This document shows, piece by piece, positions 34,672-47,517 of a stretch of 64,000 nt of DNA (positions within the stretch are counted from its first letter, which is position 1; each line of letters opens with the position of its first letter). A program made the translations under genes and the position numbers. Location of the stretch: positions 2,328,035-2,392,034 of the forward strand of contig LR746272.1 of NCBI GenBank assembly GCA_902729315.2, given 5' to 3'. This DNA comes from Spirodela intermedia. Lineage: Eukaryota; Streptophyta; Magnoliopsida; Alismatales; Araceae. Under the pieces are notes generated by a model. The model was not told where the DNA came from and did no database searches. It saw nothing but the letters and a program-made list of their open reading frames with translations.

Positions 34672-35725
34672 CCAGACTCCGGCGCTTCCTCCCCAATCTC
34701 AGCTACAGCGACGCCGCCGGGGCTTCCTCCGCCTCATCACTTCCCCGTCGACCCGCGAGACCCCAAGGCCGGGCCTGGAGGAGACGCAGTTGTTCGTGAG
34801 ATCTACTTCTTCATCCTCTCCCCCATCCACCACGGCGAGGCGCGCCACCGCCACCGCAGTCCCTCTCCCTCTCTCTCTGCGCTGGGCCCTGTAATCCTCA
34901 ATTAAAGAATTCAACTTGACACCCCTACGATCCCCAACTCCACACGATCTTCTCCTCTATAAATTCCGTGTTCATCGCCTCTCCAATCAACACCAGGCCA
35001 AGAACCTGGAGAACAAATCATTTCTTCCTGAAAATCATAGAAAATAAATGCCCTGAATCGTCAGGGTACGTGAAATTTATCACGTATAGTTAAATAATTC
35101 TCGAGCTAATAGTAAAATAAATGTAACCATATCAGTTGGGCTAATGATTTTTCTAAGCTCCTTGGAAAAAAAACCATTTTCCTCCAGAATTTGTATAAAA
35201 GTAAGTACAATATATTTGTATAGTGTAATCATAAATATTAAGTCAAATACATATGATATTGGTCAACAATTAAACTTCCCTTGACGAATGAGTATGAGAG
35301 AATAGATAGTAAGTTTTATTTATATACACATTAGTAAGTCCGTGGGATTGACTTATGATATTTGAAGTGCATTCATCAAATAGCAAGATAGTCAGTCACC
35401 TGGGCTTTTATTTTTCTTCTCAACGTTGGTGATTCAACCTCTTGGGTTCGACCCAGCTGAAACTTGGGCCTAAGATTGACTTTGCAAAGTTATGGAAATC
35501 TGGGTGACATCAAATGACCTCCATGGGAACATGGAGTAGGTTGACTTTTGTTTCCGCTTTTCTTCCGAAGTGATTTTGAAAATATATGTGTTGTTCCCGA
35601 ACAATTTGACTTCAGTTGCCTGGGCGACACTCCACTGATGAGAACATTCAAGTCTCGTTGATTTATTGGCTTTTCCTCCACAGTTATTTGAGTTTTTCCA
35701 GAGTGGGGAACATGGGGAAAGGACA
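34672..35725. other. Intergenic: DENND6 promoter side and DUF26 3' flank
   Basis: 34672-34900 is GC- and CT-rich, fitting a 5' UTR or promoter of the DENND6 gene (CTCTCTCTCTG near 34870 on the plus strand). The rest is AT-rich with no supported gene. ORFs such as 34699-34914 and 35470-35919 are antisense or out-of-frame readings. Confidence 0.5.
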
Positions 35726-36556
35726 CTAAGGGTAAACCACCACAGAAACGGAGGACGCCGCGGCGGCGGCGGCGGCGGCGGCGGCGGCAGCGGCAGCGGA
35801 GGAGCCGGCGGGGACTGGGAAGAAGAAAGGATAGATCTCGTAGCGGACGTAGCAGCTGCTGTAGAGAGCCCGGCATCCCTTCCTGTGCGGGCAGAGGACG
35901 GGGAAGTTGGCCACCGCAATGGAGATGCATTGGGCGCAGGCCAGCGGCGGCAGATCCTGCGTGCACTGCGCCAGCGCGTAGATGGTGACGAAGGGTGTGA
36001 ACTTGGTCTGAAGCTTCGCCAGCCCCCGGCTGCCCCGTGCCGGCGCCTGCGTCTGAATCTTGCTCATCAGCGACCCCAGCTCCCGGTCGAACCTGCGCTG
36101 CTCCGCCGCATCCTCCGTCACGTTCTGTACGTTGATGTAGAAGAGTCCATACGCGGTATCAAGCTCGCCGGCGAAGGGTCTGGTGCCATAGCGCAGGAAG
36201 CAGTAGTCAAACCACACCCTGGCGTCGGCCCCGCCGCGGCAGAGTTTGGGTAGCTGGGCGGCGGAGTCCCTGAGGCAGGTTCTGCAGTCCTCGACGCTGA
36301 CGTCCTGTCGACACTGGGCGAGACCGTATGCTCGGTCCCCGTGGCCGCTGCCGTAGGAGGCGGTGGAGAAGCCCTTGGAGGGAGTCTCCGACAGGAGTGA
36401 GGCCAGGACGCGAGCTATGTTCGCGGAGGCGGCCCGGGTGATCTTCCTGTCGGTGCCGCAGTATTTTGTGAGGGGAACTGCTGCGTCGCATCGTGGGTGA
36501 ACGGCGAGGAAGAGGAGAAGGAAGAGGGAGAGGATTGGAAGCGGCGGCGAATGCAT
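35726..36556 (-). CDS. Cysteine-rich repeat secretory protein (two DUF26/Gnk2 domains)
   Basis: Single-exon 276-residue protein of the plant apoplastic DUF26 family; relatives bind sugars or act in defence and signalling. Residues 1-25 form a signal peptide (MHSPPLPILSLFLLLFLAVH...), which favours ATG 36554-36556 over the longer frame starting at 36694. Domain 1 has C82-x8-C91-x2-C94 (CRQDVSVEDCRTC), followed by WFDYCFLRYG. Domain 2 has C198-x8-C207-x2-C210 (CTQDLPPLACAQC), followed by CYVRYEIYPFF. There is no C-terminal membrane helix or kinase, so it is a secreted CRRSP rather than a PDLP or CRK. The tail is unusual: about 15 alanines from a GCN repeat (35757-35795), then SSVSVVVYP. A missed 3' exon cannot be excluded. 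Confidence 0.85.
   Translation of the reverse strand: MHSPPLPILSLFLLLFLAVHPRCDAAVPLTKYCGTDRKITRAASANIARVLASLLSETPSKGFSTASYGSGHGDRAYGLAQCRQDVSVEDCRTCLRDSAAQLPKLCRGGADARVWFDYCFLRYGTRPFAGELDTAYGLFYINVQNVTEDAAEQRRFDRELGSLMSKIQTQAPARGSRGLAKLQTKFTPFVTIYALAQCTQDLPPLACAQCISIAVANFPVLCPHRKGCRALYSSCYVRYEIYPFFFPVPAGSSAAAAAAAAAAAAAASSVSVVVYP
35757..35795 (+). repeat. (CGG)n trinucleotide run coding poly-alanine
   Basis: CGG/GCG repeats in the last exon of the DUF26 gene, read on the minus strand as a poly-Ala stretch near residues 254-268. Such runs vary in length between alleles. Confidence 0.85.
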
Positions 36557-37215
36557 TGTTCTACTTTTTCGCTTGCTGGTATCGGTGAGATCTCCGGTCC
36601 ACTGCCGTCGCTTGCTGATATCGGTCAACATATATCGACGTAGCGCCGCCGTCCCTGACTTATCTGAATGGCGGAGAATGCGTCCAAGAAGCACTTTCCT
36701 CTTCCCCAGGGCAGAGAAACCTAACCAAGGCCAGAAGAAGGAGAAAACAGGCGGACCGGACTCCCTCTGTGTGGAGTATCTTGGAAGATACTGAAGGGGT
36801 CATAACTTCTCGATTTCTCAATCACTGAGGTCAGGTCCAAATCACATAGTCAAGAACTTGAGTACTTTTTTGCGACCATATCAGTGTATTTCCTATTTTA
36901 AAGAGATACCCCAGTAGCCCTATCTCTGTCAGGGTCAAACCTGGACTTGTACGACATCATACTTGGAGCCTGGAGTCAAAGCTTGAACGTATCTGACCCA
37001 CTGACTGACCCAACTCCATAAACAGGCCACTAACCTGCAAGAAGGTATGCACAAGCCGGGATCCCCACATAAACATCAAGATTCTCTTTGTGCAAAGGTT
37101 GCAAAAGAGTAGACGAATATCCGATCACCAAGGTACGGAGCAAGAATGAAAGCTCCGCCCACATCAAGCAAGTTCTTCAAGGGTGCTCTGTCATACGCTC
37201 CATAGGAGCGAGCGG

Positions 37216-37248
<33 letters not shown>

Positions 37249-37485
37249 GGGTGTCGTGAGAAACGGTCCACAATTGGATCGTTTCTCACGGGAACAGACG
37301 GCCTTTTTCAGCATGCCCATTTTTATCTTTTGGGGGACTCCAAGACTCGAGAACTGACTCCTTTATGATTCATAAAGTTGAGCTTATCTCTTCTCTATCT
37401 TTACCTCTCTCCTCTCTTATCTCTTAAAATCCCTCTCTCCCTTCTCTTCATATTCCTCCTTTTATTTTATATAGTATTAGACATT
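36557..37485. other. Intergenic with (GA)n microsatellite at 37217-37246
   Basis: The upstream side of the DUF26 gene, without a supported ORF. A perfect GA run of about 15 units stands at 37217-37246. Fragment 37378-37480 is CT-rich and leads into copia remnants. Confidence 0.6.
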
Positions 37486-37489
37486 CCTT

Positions 37490-38900
37490 ACACAACAACA
37501 TACCATTCCATGGTAGTCCACCCAAATGTGATGATGTCTTTCCTTCCTTTGAGGTTGTTAGACGAAAACTATTTGTTATGGATAACTCAATTCATCCCTC
37601 TCCACAAGAGTCAGTGGTGACCTGTCCATAGTCAATGGCTCCATTCCATTACCTCTAAATGCTCATTGATGAGAAGGAAGTCAAATGGTCAAATTCAGAC
37701 TTCAGTGCTCGGTAAATAATTGACCAAATAATTCTTTCATCATCTTTAACAAAGTCATTCCTCCCATTGATATTCAACTATCACACATCTAGAGATGTTT
37801 AGGATGGTTTAGCTATAGTTTTTACATTACCTCTAAATCTTGAATTTTGTTGTGCACTAAGGTGCATGTTGTATGCTGTAGGATGTTATCAATTCACGAG
37901 TATGTCCAGTCTATTAAAATAATAACTGTGGAGCTTGCTACGATGGCCAGGGTCTTGTTATATTAGTTCTAATAGAATTAGGACTACATCATGAGGTCTT
38001 AATTTCTATTATTACCACTCAAGTAAGTTCATTCACTCTAGAATATGATCTTAGGCATTTTGTTGTGCCAAAGATGATCATGACTTAACACAAAAAAGTT
38101 ATTTCTTAGAAACTCATGAATATCCTTTGACCAAGGTCATTACTATAAGCCATAATAAGAGTGGCCATCATGGTGGGGGCATAGATGGTGGCATGTAGCA
38201 TACATCATATTGCCAGATCTATCTTCATTTTGGACACTATAATTCTGAATATGCAGAATATTTCACCAATGAATTTGATGATTTTGCAACGTACATAGAA
38301 GTTACCTACTTGATTGCTTATGGTATTTTACTCACATCATCTGTGGTATCATCAACAAGCTACTCAACATCATGGTATATGGATAGTGACATTACTCACC
38401 ACAACATCATGCCAAAATTATATCATTGTACTTGATTCTACAAGTTATATAAATTGTTACAAATTACATGATAGAAATAGTGAAGGTCTACCCATTCCTC
38501 TCTTATATTCACAATCATTAATTCTCCTTCATATTCTCTCTAATTATATTCCTCACACCACTCAGGATTTACTTTATTTCATAAATTTACAGTTGACAAT
38601 AATATGTTTAAATTTCATCTGTCTAACTTGTGAATGATTGAATGTTGAGCCAAGTTCTTCTACATGGGTATTTTAAGGATGATCTCTACTATTTTCTTCC
38701 ATTCTAGTTAGCACCGCTCACAATTGTTTGTGAATATGGATATCTTCCAATATGGTATGCTAGGTTATGTTAGAAAAAAATTCAAATAAAAATTACTATT
38801 ATCAATAAGTTTCATTCGTCTATCACCAATCACTTGCTCAATTGACTCATAACTCGTTAATTTTCAAAAGTTCACAAATTATCATTTATCTAATTGTTTC
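37490..38900 (+). pseudogene. Decayed Ty1/copia gag-protease remnant
   Basis: Plus-strand fragments in copia order. Near 37540-37620, LPLRLLDENYLLWITQFIPL resembles the UBN2-type gag (L---NYLLW---). Near 38210-38270, CQIYLHFGHYNSEY resembles a CCHC knuckle with two Cys lost. Near 38375-38410, TSWYMDSDITHHN is the protease WY-DSGAT-H motif with changes. Stops and frame changes separate them, and no RT was found before the duplicated segment starts. Lineage not determined. Confidence 0.6.
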
Positions 38901-39275
38901 CTACATCAAAAGCAACCTTTTAATTAATAAACTCTGATATGTTAGAACATGCTTCTATCACCTCTCCTTTTACAATTTTTATGCCATAATTTTTCTCAAC
39001 AATTTTAGCAAATACTTTTGACATTTTCTTTTTAAGCACAAATATGATGTTTGCCATTCATCATCTCAATTAGATTGAAGGGGAATAATACAACTGAAAT
39101 GATATTTAATGCAATATTAAAGTTTTGTGTCTACTAACACTAGAACAAAATACTATAGTAAAATAAAAATATCATTATATTGTTGAAACTATTCTCACTC
39201 TTCTATCTATATTCTCTAATGTCATTCTATCTAGCATGTTAAAAAATTTAGACTTATACTTTTTTTTTTTCTTGA
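38901..39275. other. AT-rich spacer up to the duplication junction
   Basis: No ORF or motif supported. It ends in a run of about 13 T at 39259-39271, directly before homology to copy A resumes. Confidence 0.5.
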
Positions 39276-40720
39276 GTTCAAAGTTTGCTATTCTCATGTT
39301 AGTTGTCCTTGATATTTTATTTGAAGATTCATAATATATTAAAAAAATATTTTTCTTTCAAGGTTGAGCTCAAATAAGATTTGTTGAGTTTATTATTTTC
39401 TCCACTTATTTTACTTACATGAGACTATCTAAAATGCATGGCATTAACCTTTGATCATTACTTTGAGGCTTACTGTTCTCTCATAAATTATGTGTGAAGC
39501 TTAGTTTAAAAATTTGTGATTCATCAATAGTTATCTTTGCTTCTGAGGTCGAGCTCAAATAAGGTCATTGAGCTTGTTTGTTATCCTTACGTATTTTGTT
39601 GATTTGTTACTATCCAGAATGTGTGGCATTGATTTTTGTTCATTTATGATTTTGAAACTCATTGTTCTTACATCTGCTGCACTTGAAAGGATCATTTTTG
39701 CTTTTAGGGTTGAGTCCAAAAAAAATTATTTGATATATCATTTTTTCCATGTATTTCACTAAAATTATTTATATTATCTATTGAGGATCATTTTCACTAG
39801 GGTGCTTCATTTCTACAATTGAGTAGGTTTTTAATTTGAATGATATCTTAGACATTGAAATTTTGATATTATTCATATCTCTCTAATCAACTTTCTTGTG
39901 TGTTGTTGCTAGGGTTTCAATTTTGAATCTTGCCAATGACTTAGTTTTTCTGTAATTTTCAACTATTTTGCCTATTGTGAGTTTCGTCCTTTTGTTGCTT
40001 AAGTTTTGAGTTTGAATCTTACACTTGACTTCATATACTTTGATCTCTCAAGTGTTTTTCTTGTTGAGACTTTCAACTTCCCCACTTAGATCATTATTTC
40101 AAATCTTGCAAGTGAGTTTGTATTTTTATGATTTTCTAAATACTTAGTCACATATGTAGACACTTTTTTTTTCTGAACTTCTGTTCAATTTATATGATGT
40201 TACATTATATTTAACATAAGCATATCTCAAGGATATAACTCTTTGAATTCATTGTTAGGTATAAGATTATTTGAGTATCATCAATATATTTTCGAACGCT
40301 TCTCTAAGATATTAGACTTGTAACATGTATTTATGAAATAAATTTATTACTAAAAAAATGTTCAATAAATTTTATGTAAATATTTTGTGAATAAATTTTT
40401 GCTTAGTAGCATCAAAATCAACGGCATCTTGCTTTTTGACACCTAAAATATTGATTCAATAAAATTTATTTACATGACAATCTATTCAACACAGATGAGA
40501 AATCAATTAAGTTCATCAATCGGTTCATCACATTTAATTTGCATCCATATAAATAAGTACCACTATGATGACACAAGGGTTCACAAAATTATAGTAGATA
40601 CACACATTATCAATATGTGTGTATGTGAACATTCCAATATTAAATAAACAAACATTCAAAATAGTCATATGATATAATTAGATAATAAATAATAATCATT
40701 TGGTTATATATAATCCTCCC
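39276..40720 (-). mobile_element. Probable SIRE-like copia LTR/3' end, copy B
   Basis: Copy of 5545-6995 and equally decayed. The first 245 bp seen in copy A (5299-5544) are absent because the duplication joint falls inside this stretch. Confidence 0.4.
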
Positions 40721-41129
40721 CCTAAACAAGTGCTCCCTCTAAGTCCATGCACTCATCCAGTTTTCACACCTTTTATCATTATTTTCTCCCCCTTTTGTAA
40801 ATATCAAAAATAGATACATAAAAGAAGTTTAAGAGAACAATCAACTATGTAAATATTCTAGTCTGATGTGAGATCATGATAAAACTGATTTGAACTTCGA
40901 AATTGATTTTGAAATCATTCTTCAATTGCCTTAAGTTGCTACTCTATTTGTTCTATACTCTTGTTGAATTTTTCAATGATTGGTAGGATGTCAAGGAATG
41001 TAAGAGCATGAGAGAAATATGTTGAGGTAGAAAAAAAAGATGATGGAGCCACTAATCATCAACTTAAAGATAATCTATTAGGTGAATAGTAAATTTATCA
41101 TTGAGATCATGAGGATAACTATTGATTGA

Positions 41130-41360
41130 TTATTTGGCAGAGATGTCTACATTGAAGTATTGAAATATGTAAGTGGTGATGACACCAAGGGGAAGAGTGA
41201 GATCATACTTGAGGACTATCCTCATTTGATCCAAGAAGATAGAACCGAGGTCAAAGTTAATGCAATTAACTAGGTAATATAAGATTGACATGAATTTATC
41301 AAATATCATATCAAATGTATTACTTTTGTGCCATATGGCATGGCCGATGAGAAAATACAT
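41130..41360 (-). pseudogene. Extra ORF remnant of SIRE-type element, copy B
   Basis: Counterpart of 7403-7633 with one residue difference (FDKFMSILYYL against FDKFMPILYYL). Same weak resemblance to the plant transposon protein family of long retroelements; not a host gene. Confidence 0.4.
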
Positions 41361-43086
41361 GACTCAGTAGGACAATGGAATACAAAATGTCTTAGTAGAC
41401 ATTCTACATGCCAACCAACTTTGACAAAAAAATATTTAAAATAATTCAGTCAATAGTGAGCGAAGGTCCAGAGGGTAAATCAAGGACTACATTTATAACT
41501 TTGAGGGTAGCACCAATTAGGATTCCTTTGACATAGGTAATGTTAGTAGGGTATTTGGTGGCATTGTTGTATAATAGTCAGACCAGATTTGGATAATTTT
41601 TAGTTGGAGAAGAAACAAAAGTTGTGAGTGGAAGGGCATTGAAGAATTATTTCATATTTATATGCTGAGATACAAAAAAGTTCAAGTTAATAATTTTGAA
41701 ATAAATGACTTTTTTTGTCCTTAAATATATATTGGAATTTGGCTTTGTGAGCCTTAGTTGAGAAGAATGGAGAATGATATGTATGAGATGGAGAAGAGGA
41801 AGGTTGTTAGGTTCATCAACGTTTAATTGGTTGATATTTGAGATGAGAGGCTTTCAAATGAATTTCCTCTACAAGTCTTGTTTTTCATGAAGTTATAGTG
41901 GATGTCTTCTTGGGCCAAGGTGATTTAGTGGGTGCTTTAGTTCTACAAGAGGTGTTAGGTACAAGTCAAGAAGGTCAGTCATTGATTCGTAGGACTTGGG
42001 TTCCTATTTCAGAGGGGAGATAATATCTATAGCCATAGAGATGTAGTTTTTGTGACAAGTAGAGTGGGAGTGTTTATAGTAGGAGTTGAATTTTCAGTGG
42101 CTAGTGGAATAGGAATTTCAATAGTTGCGGCTAGTTGAAGATTTATTTCTGTAGTTGATGGAAAGGTTGTAAAAATTGACATAAAGGGTTATGTTTCTAT
42201 GGTTGGTAATAAATTTGTTTGGAGATTGTTGTGGGGTCTATTGTTGTGTATGTAGGAGAGATCATAGATGGTTGAGTCTTAAGAAAATATTTGATGTTCT
42301 CTAAGTTGATTGATTAATGATTTCGGAGAGTGATTTGTGAAGGGCTCAAAGTGCTTTATTTGATGTGTTGAGAATTGGTGATTGTTTGAAAATATAGAAT
42401 GTTTCTAGTGTTAAAATGGAAAAAGACGATTGAGTATGCATTGGAGAGGACAGCCCAAAGTTATCATGTAAAGAGTCAATTATAATATTTTTGTTTTTAT
42501 TTTTCTCAGAAAGATTATGAAATCTAGATTCTCTAAAAGGGGATGTTAGAAGGGTGGAATGACAAGTGTAAACCATCTTGGTTCCAAAGTTTGGTGTGAG
42601 AGAAGATAGCTAGATTGTAATGTAGAAAAAGTTCAATAAGAATACATTTATGTATTAGACAACTTACGAGATGCAAGTAGAAATCTCATAAACAATATTC
42701 ATAAGATTTATGGTTGAGAGAGTAAGAAGATAATTTTTGAAGTGACAAGTAATAGTGAAAAGATGAGTTTTGGAACAAGTGAAGCCTCACCCTTTTCATA
42801 GATGAAATATTATAAACACAATATAAAAACTTTATAAGATATGTAATAATATAACACGTGTCATTCATTCCTTTAAAGGACTATTGTGATAAAACTAAAA
42901 TAACATTGTAAAATTGAATGTTTTAAAAAATTCATCTGCACAAAGTAAACAATGAAATATAATAGAAAATGATAGTGAAACAATGAGGCTGATCCCTCTT
43001 TTAGTAGACTCATCTATATTTTTTAAATAAATGATTGACTTCATCATTCATTCATCTATTAACAAGAACTCAAGGTAAAATATCAG

Positions 43087-45066
43087 TCATTTTGCACACA
43101 CCAACTTCATAGATAATTGAATTAAATCTATTTTTATGAAAGGGTTTTGTGAAAATGTCAATGAACTATTTTGATGTTTTAATGAATTGTGGTTCAATAT
43201 CCCTTTTTTTATATGATCCATGATAAAATTGTGTATGATCTTGATATACTTTGTTCTAGAGTAGATAATCAAATTTTTGGCTAGATTAGTGCACTAATAT
43301 TTTCACAATACACTGGTAATTTTAATTTCAACCCATAATCTGTCAATTGATACCTTATCCAAAGTATATGTGTGCAATAGCTTCTTGTAGACACATAATC
43401 GAACTCTCTAGTGGATAAAATAATGAAGTTCTATTCCTTAGAATTCCAAAAGATTAAACTATGCCTAAGAACAAACATGAGCCACTTGTGCTCTTGCGAT
43501 CAATCCTACAACTTGAAAAATCTGAATCACGGTATCTTAAAAGATTTAAATTTATGTTTTTGAGATACTATTCACTTAATACCTATGTTAATTGAGAGTT
43601 AAAGATTTTCTGAAGGGTAGTAAGGTGACATTCTTTCAAATTTGATTAATATCTAGCACACATGTAAATACTGAATAAAATGTTAGGCTGGCTAGCTGTT
43701 ACATACAATAAAAATCTGATCATCCTTATGTAAATTTTTGATTTACTTCTTTTCCATATTCATTAGATTCTAATTTCGTGTTTGTACCTATTAGTGTTTT
43801 TTTGGACTTTAGATCTTTCATTTTGAATATTAAGTAGTTCTCTAGTATATTTTTCTTGAGATATTAAAATTTCATTCTGCAACTATTTGATTAACGATCT
43901 AAGAAATAAATTCAGTTAAGTCATCATACTAATTTTGAATTCGTTTTTCATCAATGTTGAAAATTCATTACATAATGATTCATCACTTAAACCAAAGATA
44001 ATATTATTAATGTATATTTGAACAATCAAAATATATTTTTATCTACTTCTAATGAACATTGAAGTTTCTACACTTCTTCTTTGATTAGTATGTTTAGAAA
44101 AACACTTTTAACATCTAATTCATTTTAAAATTATTGGCACATGCAACTAATAAAATGATTCTACTTGCATCAAGTCTAGTAAGAGAGACAAGTTTTTTCA
44201 TAATCTATTCCTTTTTTCTGAACATATCCCTAAACAAGAAATCTGATTATATTTTAATGTTCAAGTTTTGAAACTAAATGCTATACATCATTCCTCTCAA
44301 ATTATTCAAATTCATCTTATATAGCACTTATTCCATCACAATCTATGAGACCAACATTAATATTTTATGATTCAATTTGAGAGGTGAATTTCATGTAAGT
44401 TTGCTCCTTTAATTTATGATCTAGTTCTAACTCTATCAATTAAATCTTCAATGGCACTGTCCGTTAGATGACTCTTAGTATATCTCTATGTTCTAGATTA
44501 ATGTTCATGATCAGTGTTCGATTTTAAGTAAAGTAATTCTTCTTGTCCTTCTTTAGTTTCTTTATTATGTATGAAATTTATGTTGACACAATCACTTTAA
44601 TATATTCTAAGAGTTTAATATGAATCCATTCTTTAACCACCAGAGTTTAAAATGTTCTCTCATCACTTTACTAATCAGCTTTTTCTAACTCTTCTTTACC
44701 ATTGTTGGGAATAAAACATTTACATCTGAATGGTTTGAAATAGCTAATGTTCTTCAACTTTGATCCAATCTAAACTCTATTTATAACATAACATACCATG
44801 TTAATACTCTCAACCCATAAGTGTTTAGATATATCACTATTTTGCCAACAAGCTTTTAGATAGATCAATTAAGGTCATATTTTTCTTCTCAATGACTCCA
44901 TTTAGTTAAGGAGTTTTAGGTACTGAAAATTTGTGTGTAGTTCCTAATTCATCAAAGAATTTTTAAAATAAAGTAATTTAAAATTCACCTTTGTGATCAC
45001 TTTTTCTTCTTAAATGTATATGTAGATCATTTTGTATTTTCTTTGTAAACTTTACAACCTAATTAA
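43087..45066 (-). pseudogene. Decayed SIRE-like Ty1/copia pol, copy B
   Basis: Counterpart of 9360-11340 at +33727 to +33725. The RNase H tail TKYIKIIHNFIMDH is at 43087-43272, the RT box is YINN at 44003-44014, and the integrase end is at about 44886-44975. It carries the same inactivating changes as copy A, so decay preceded the duplication. Confidence 0.76.
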
Positions 45067-47517
45067 AACCTTCATTTTTTCTAAGATAAAAATAACACTA
45101 GAGCAGGTTCCCCATTAGACATATTGTAGAGTGACTAGTGAACACTAGATGAAATATGGCAAACATTTCATATATAAGATAAAATTCAAAATTCAAAGAG
45201 AGAATGATGAGCCAATGAGCTACCAAGCGATAAAAGATCAATTTAGAAGCTCTAGAACACCTATTGCCAATATGATTTCCACACATTTGAGAGAAAAAAT
45301 AGGTTATAGTATCAATAATTAAAAAGTCTTATTGAGCTCATCTTTAAACTCCTTGGTTTATAGTCATGGAAGCCTATCACCATTGAGAACTGGTGTGAAG
45401 CAAAAAGCATGAGCTAAACCCAGGTCACTGGGACTTAGATGCCTAAAGTGAAGAGGCCAGTGGACTAGATCAAGCAGCATAAATGCACTAATGTTGTGTG
45501 CATTCAAGGCAACCATTCTATGAGCCTCTTTTTGTGGACCAAAGCATTATTAGCAAAGGCTGGCCCTGAGTTGCACAATATTCATGGTTAGAGATGTTTG
45601 CTATGAGCTCCAATGTCATGTTCTTTATAACACCATTGTTTTTTTCATTCAAAGATGTTTGGGGCTCTACATATTCAATGTTGAAATTATTCAGGATTTT
45701 GTTCATGTTGACATGGAAAGTCAACCATCACGACTACACAAATATTTTGTGACATCATGAAGTACATGAATAGTTACATATATGGTTATATCACTTGAAA
45801 CCAGCTATCTATCTTTTTTTACTTTCTACAAAAAAATTAGGTCGGATATATATATAATTGTGGGTGTTTTTAATATTTAGGGTAGGGGAGTCTACACAAC
45901 TGTTACTAAGAGGTAAAGGAAATAAGAAAATCAATTGCCACTAAGTAATGCATTATAAAACATAAACTGATCTTTGTTGTTTCTGAGCAACTTATTGGAA
46001 TGGCTGCAAACAACCAACCCAAAATGATGCGAGATAAAGAGCGAGAATAGATCTCCTTTAAAAAGAGCTACACATTAATCTTTAAAGGTGATTAAAATTA
46101 GAATTTTAATGGCTTCATATTTAGATAAATTTATAATTTAAGAGAATTAAGATCATTAATTACCTATTAGATTATCTAATTCAAAGAATCAAACAAGGCT
46201 TCTCAACTAGGGTTAGGACCATCAATCTTTCACACACAGGTGGCTATTCTATGAATCTCACAAATCCTAAGAGCAAAGATTTAAAACTAATGACCAACTT
46301 CACAAATAATTTAAAAATCAATACACCTTTGCAATAAAGATTTTTGATATCTTGAAGATTATTGTTGGTTCAAGTGGTTTGAGATCCACAAGCCTTATTG
46401 AGGAATTTTCAATGGGTGATGATTCAAGAAAATGAGTGATTTGGGTTGGGTAGTTAAGGTCTACGAAGTATTTGGATAATTTAAAAATATAAGAGAGAAA
46501 AATGTGTAAATGAGGAATAGTAAAAATAAGAGAATAAAATAATGATGGGAATAAATAATAGTCAAAGAGGCGATGAAAGGAGTGGAGGAACCCCCAGTCC
46601 AAGGGGCTAATGAAATTCCTTGGATGATGATGAAATTCAAAATTTTATTTTCTTGCTGCCCTTAATTCCTATCAAGAGATTATGGAATAGTTGTGCAGTA
46701 TAAAACTTGAGAACAAAATAGATGTTTCCTTGGATGAGAGGCCATCAAGGTATTGGAAATATCGCAAACCCCACAATTGACAATAACTACATCACCAAGT
46801 CTGCATTCAATATGTTTTAATCATCAAAACCTACTCCACCATGGTTGACTAAGGTTAGTTCAACATTTAACACTAAATATTTAAGACATTCGACTCTTGC
46901 AGGCATGTCAAGGATAAAGATTGGGAGAAGGTTTTAAATCAGGAAATCAATGTTATTGAAAGAGAAATACGGATGAGCTATTGGGTGCGCCAGAGATAAA
47001 GATATCAGTTCTGTAAAACAAATTCGAAAAAAGTGAGGGTTCTAACGCGTGGATCGATGTATATAAAAGATGAAGATGAGGATCGTTGAAAAGAGCCATC
47101 ACCCTCGCACACACAATCTCCCTCTCAGATCTCATCTTTGTCTCTCTCTCTCTCTCTCTCTCTGCGTCTCTGTCTCGTTCTATATGAAGAAACAGAGACA
47201 TGCACATGCAATTATGAGTGTGCGTCTCTTTGTGCGTGAGCGCGTGTCTGGGTGCGTGTCCTTCCTCGACGTCCGGGCATCCGGGAAGTGTTGAGAAATT
47301 TGTAAGAAGGTAATGAACAAATACAGGCCATCCGCTTTGAAACCCAAGAAACTCGCGGAGGCCCATTCGATTATGATGTTCAAACGCGCACCCTTTAAAG
47401 AAGAAAGAGTAAGAATAATCATATGGGAAGACTCCGGCGGGAATCCCCGGATTGTGTCATCGAGCCGTCCAGCCACCTTGGAGAGCGGAGTCTTCAGGCG
47501 CTCGTCTACTTAGCTCC
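45067..47517. other. No recognised gene; copy B of 11341-13796
   Basis: AT-rich with the same short ORFs as copy A (45098-45286, 45518-45724, 46318-46602, 46953-47366). (CT)11 is at 47142-47163. Nothing supports a gene. Confidence 0.5.

Noticed and set aside
36557-36694. Longer N-terminus for the DUF26 protein starting at 36694
   Set aside because: The extra 46 residues are basic and would bury the signal peptide; the downstream Met at 36556 gives a standard secreted protein.
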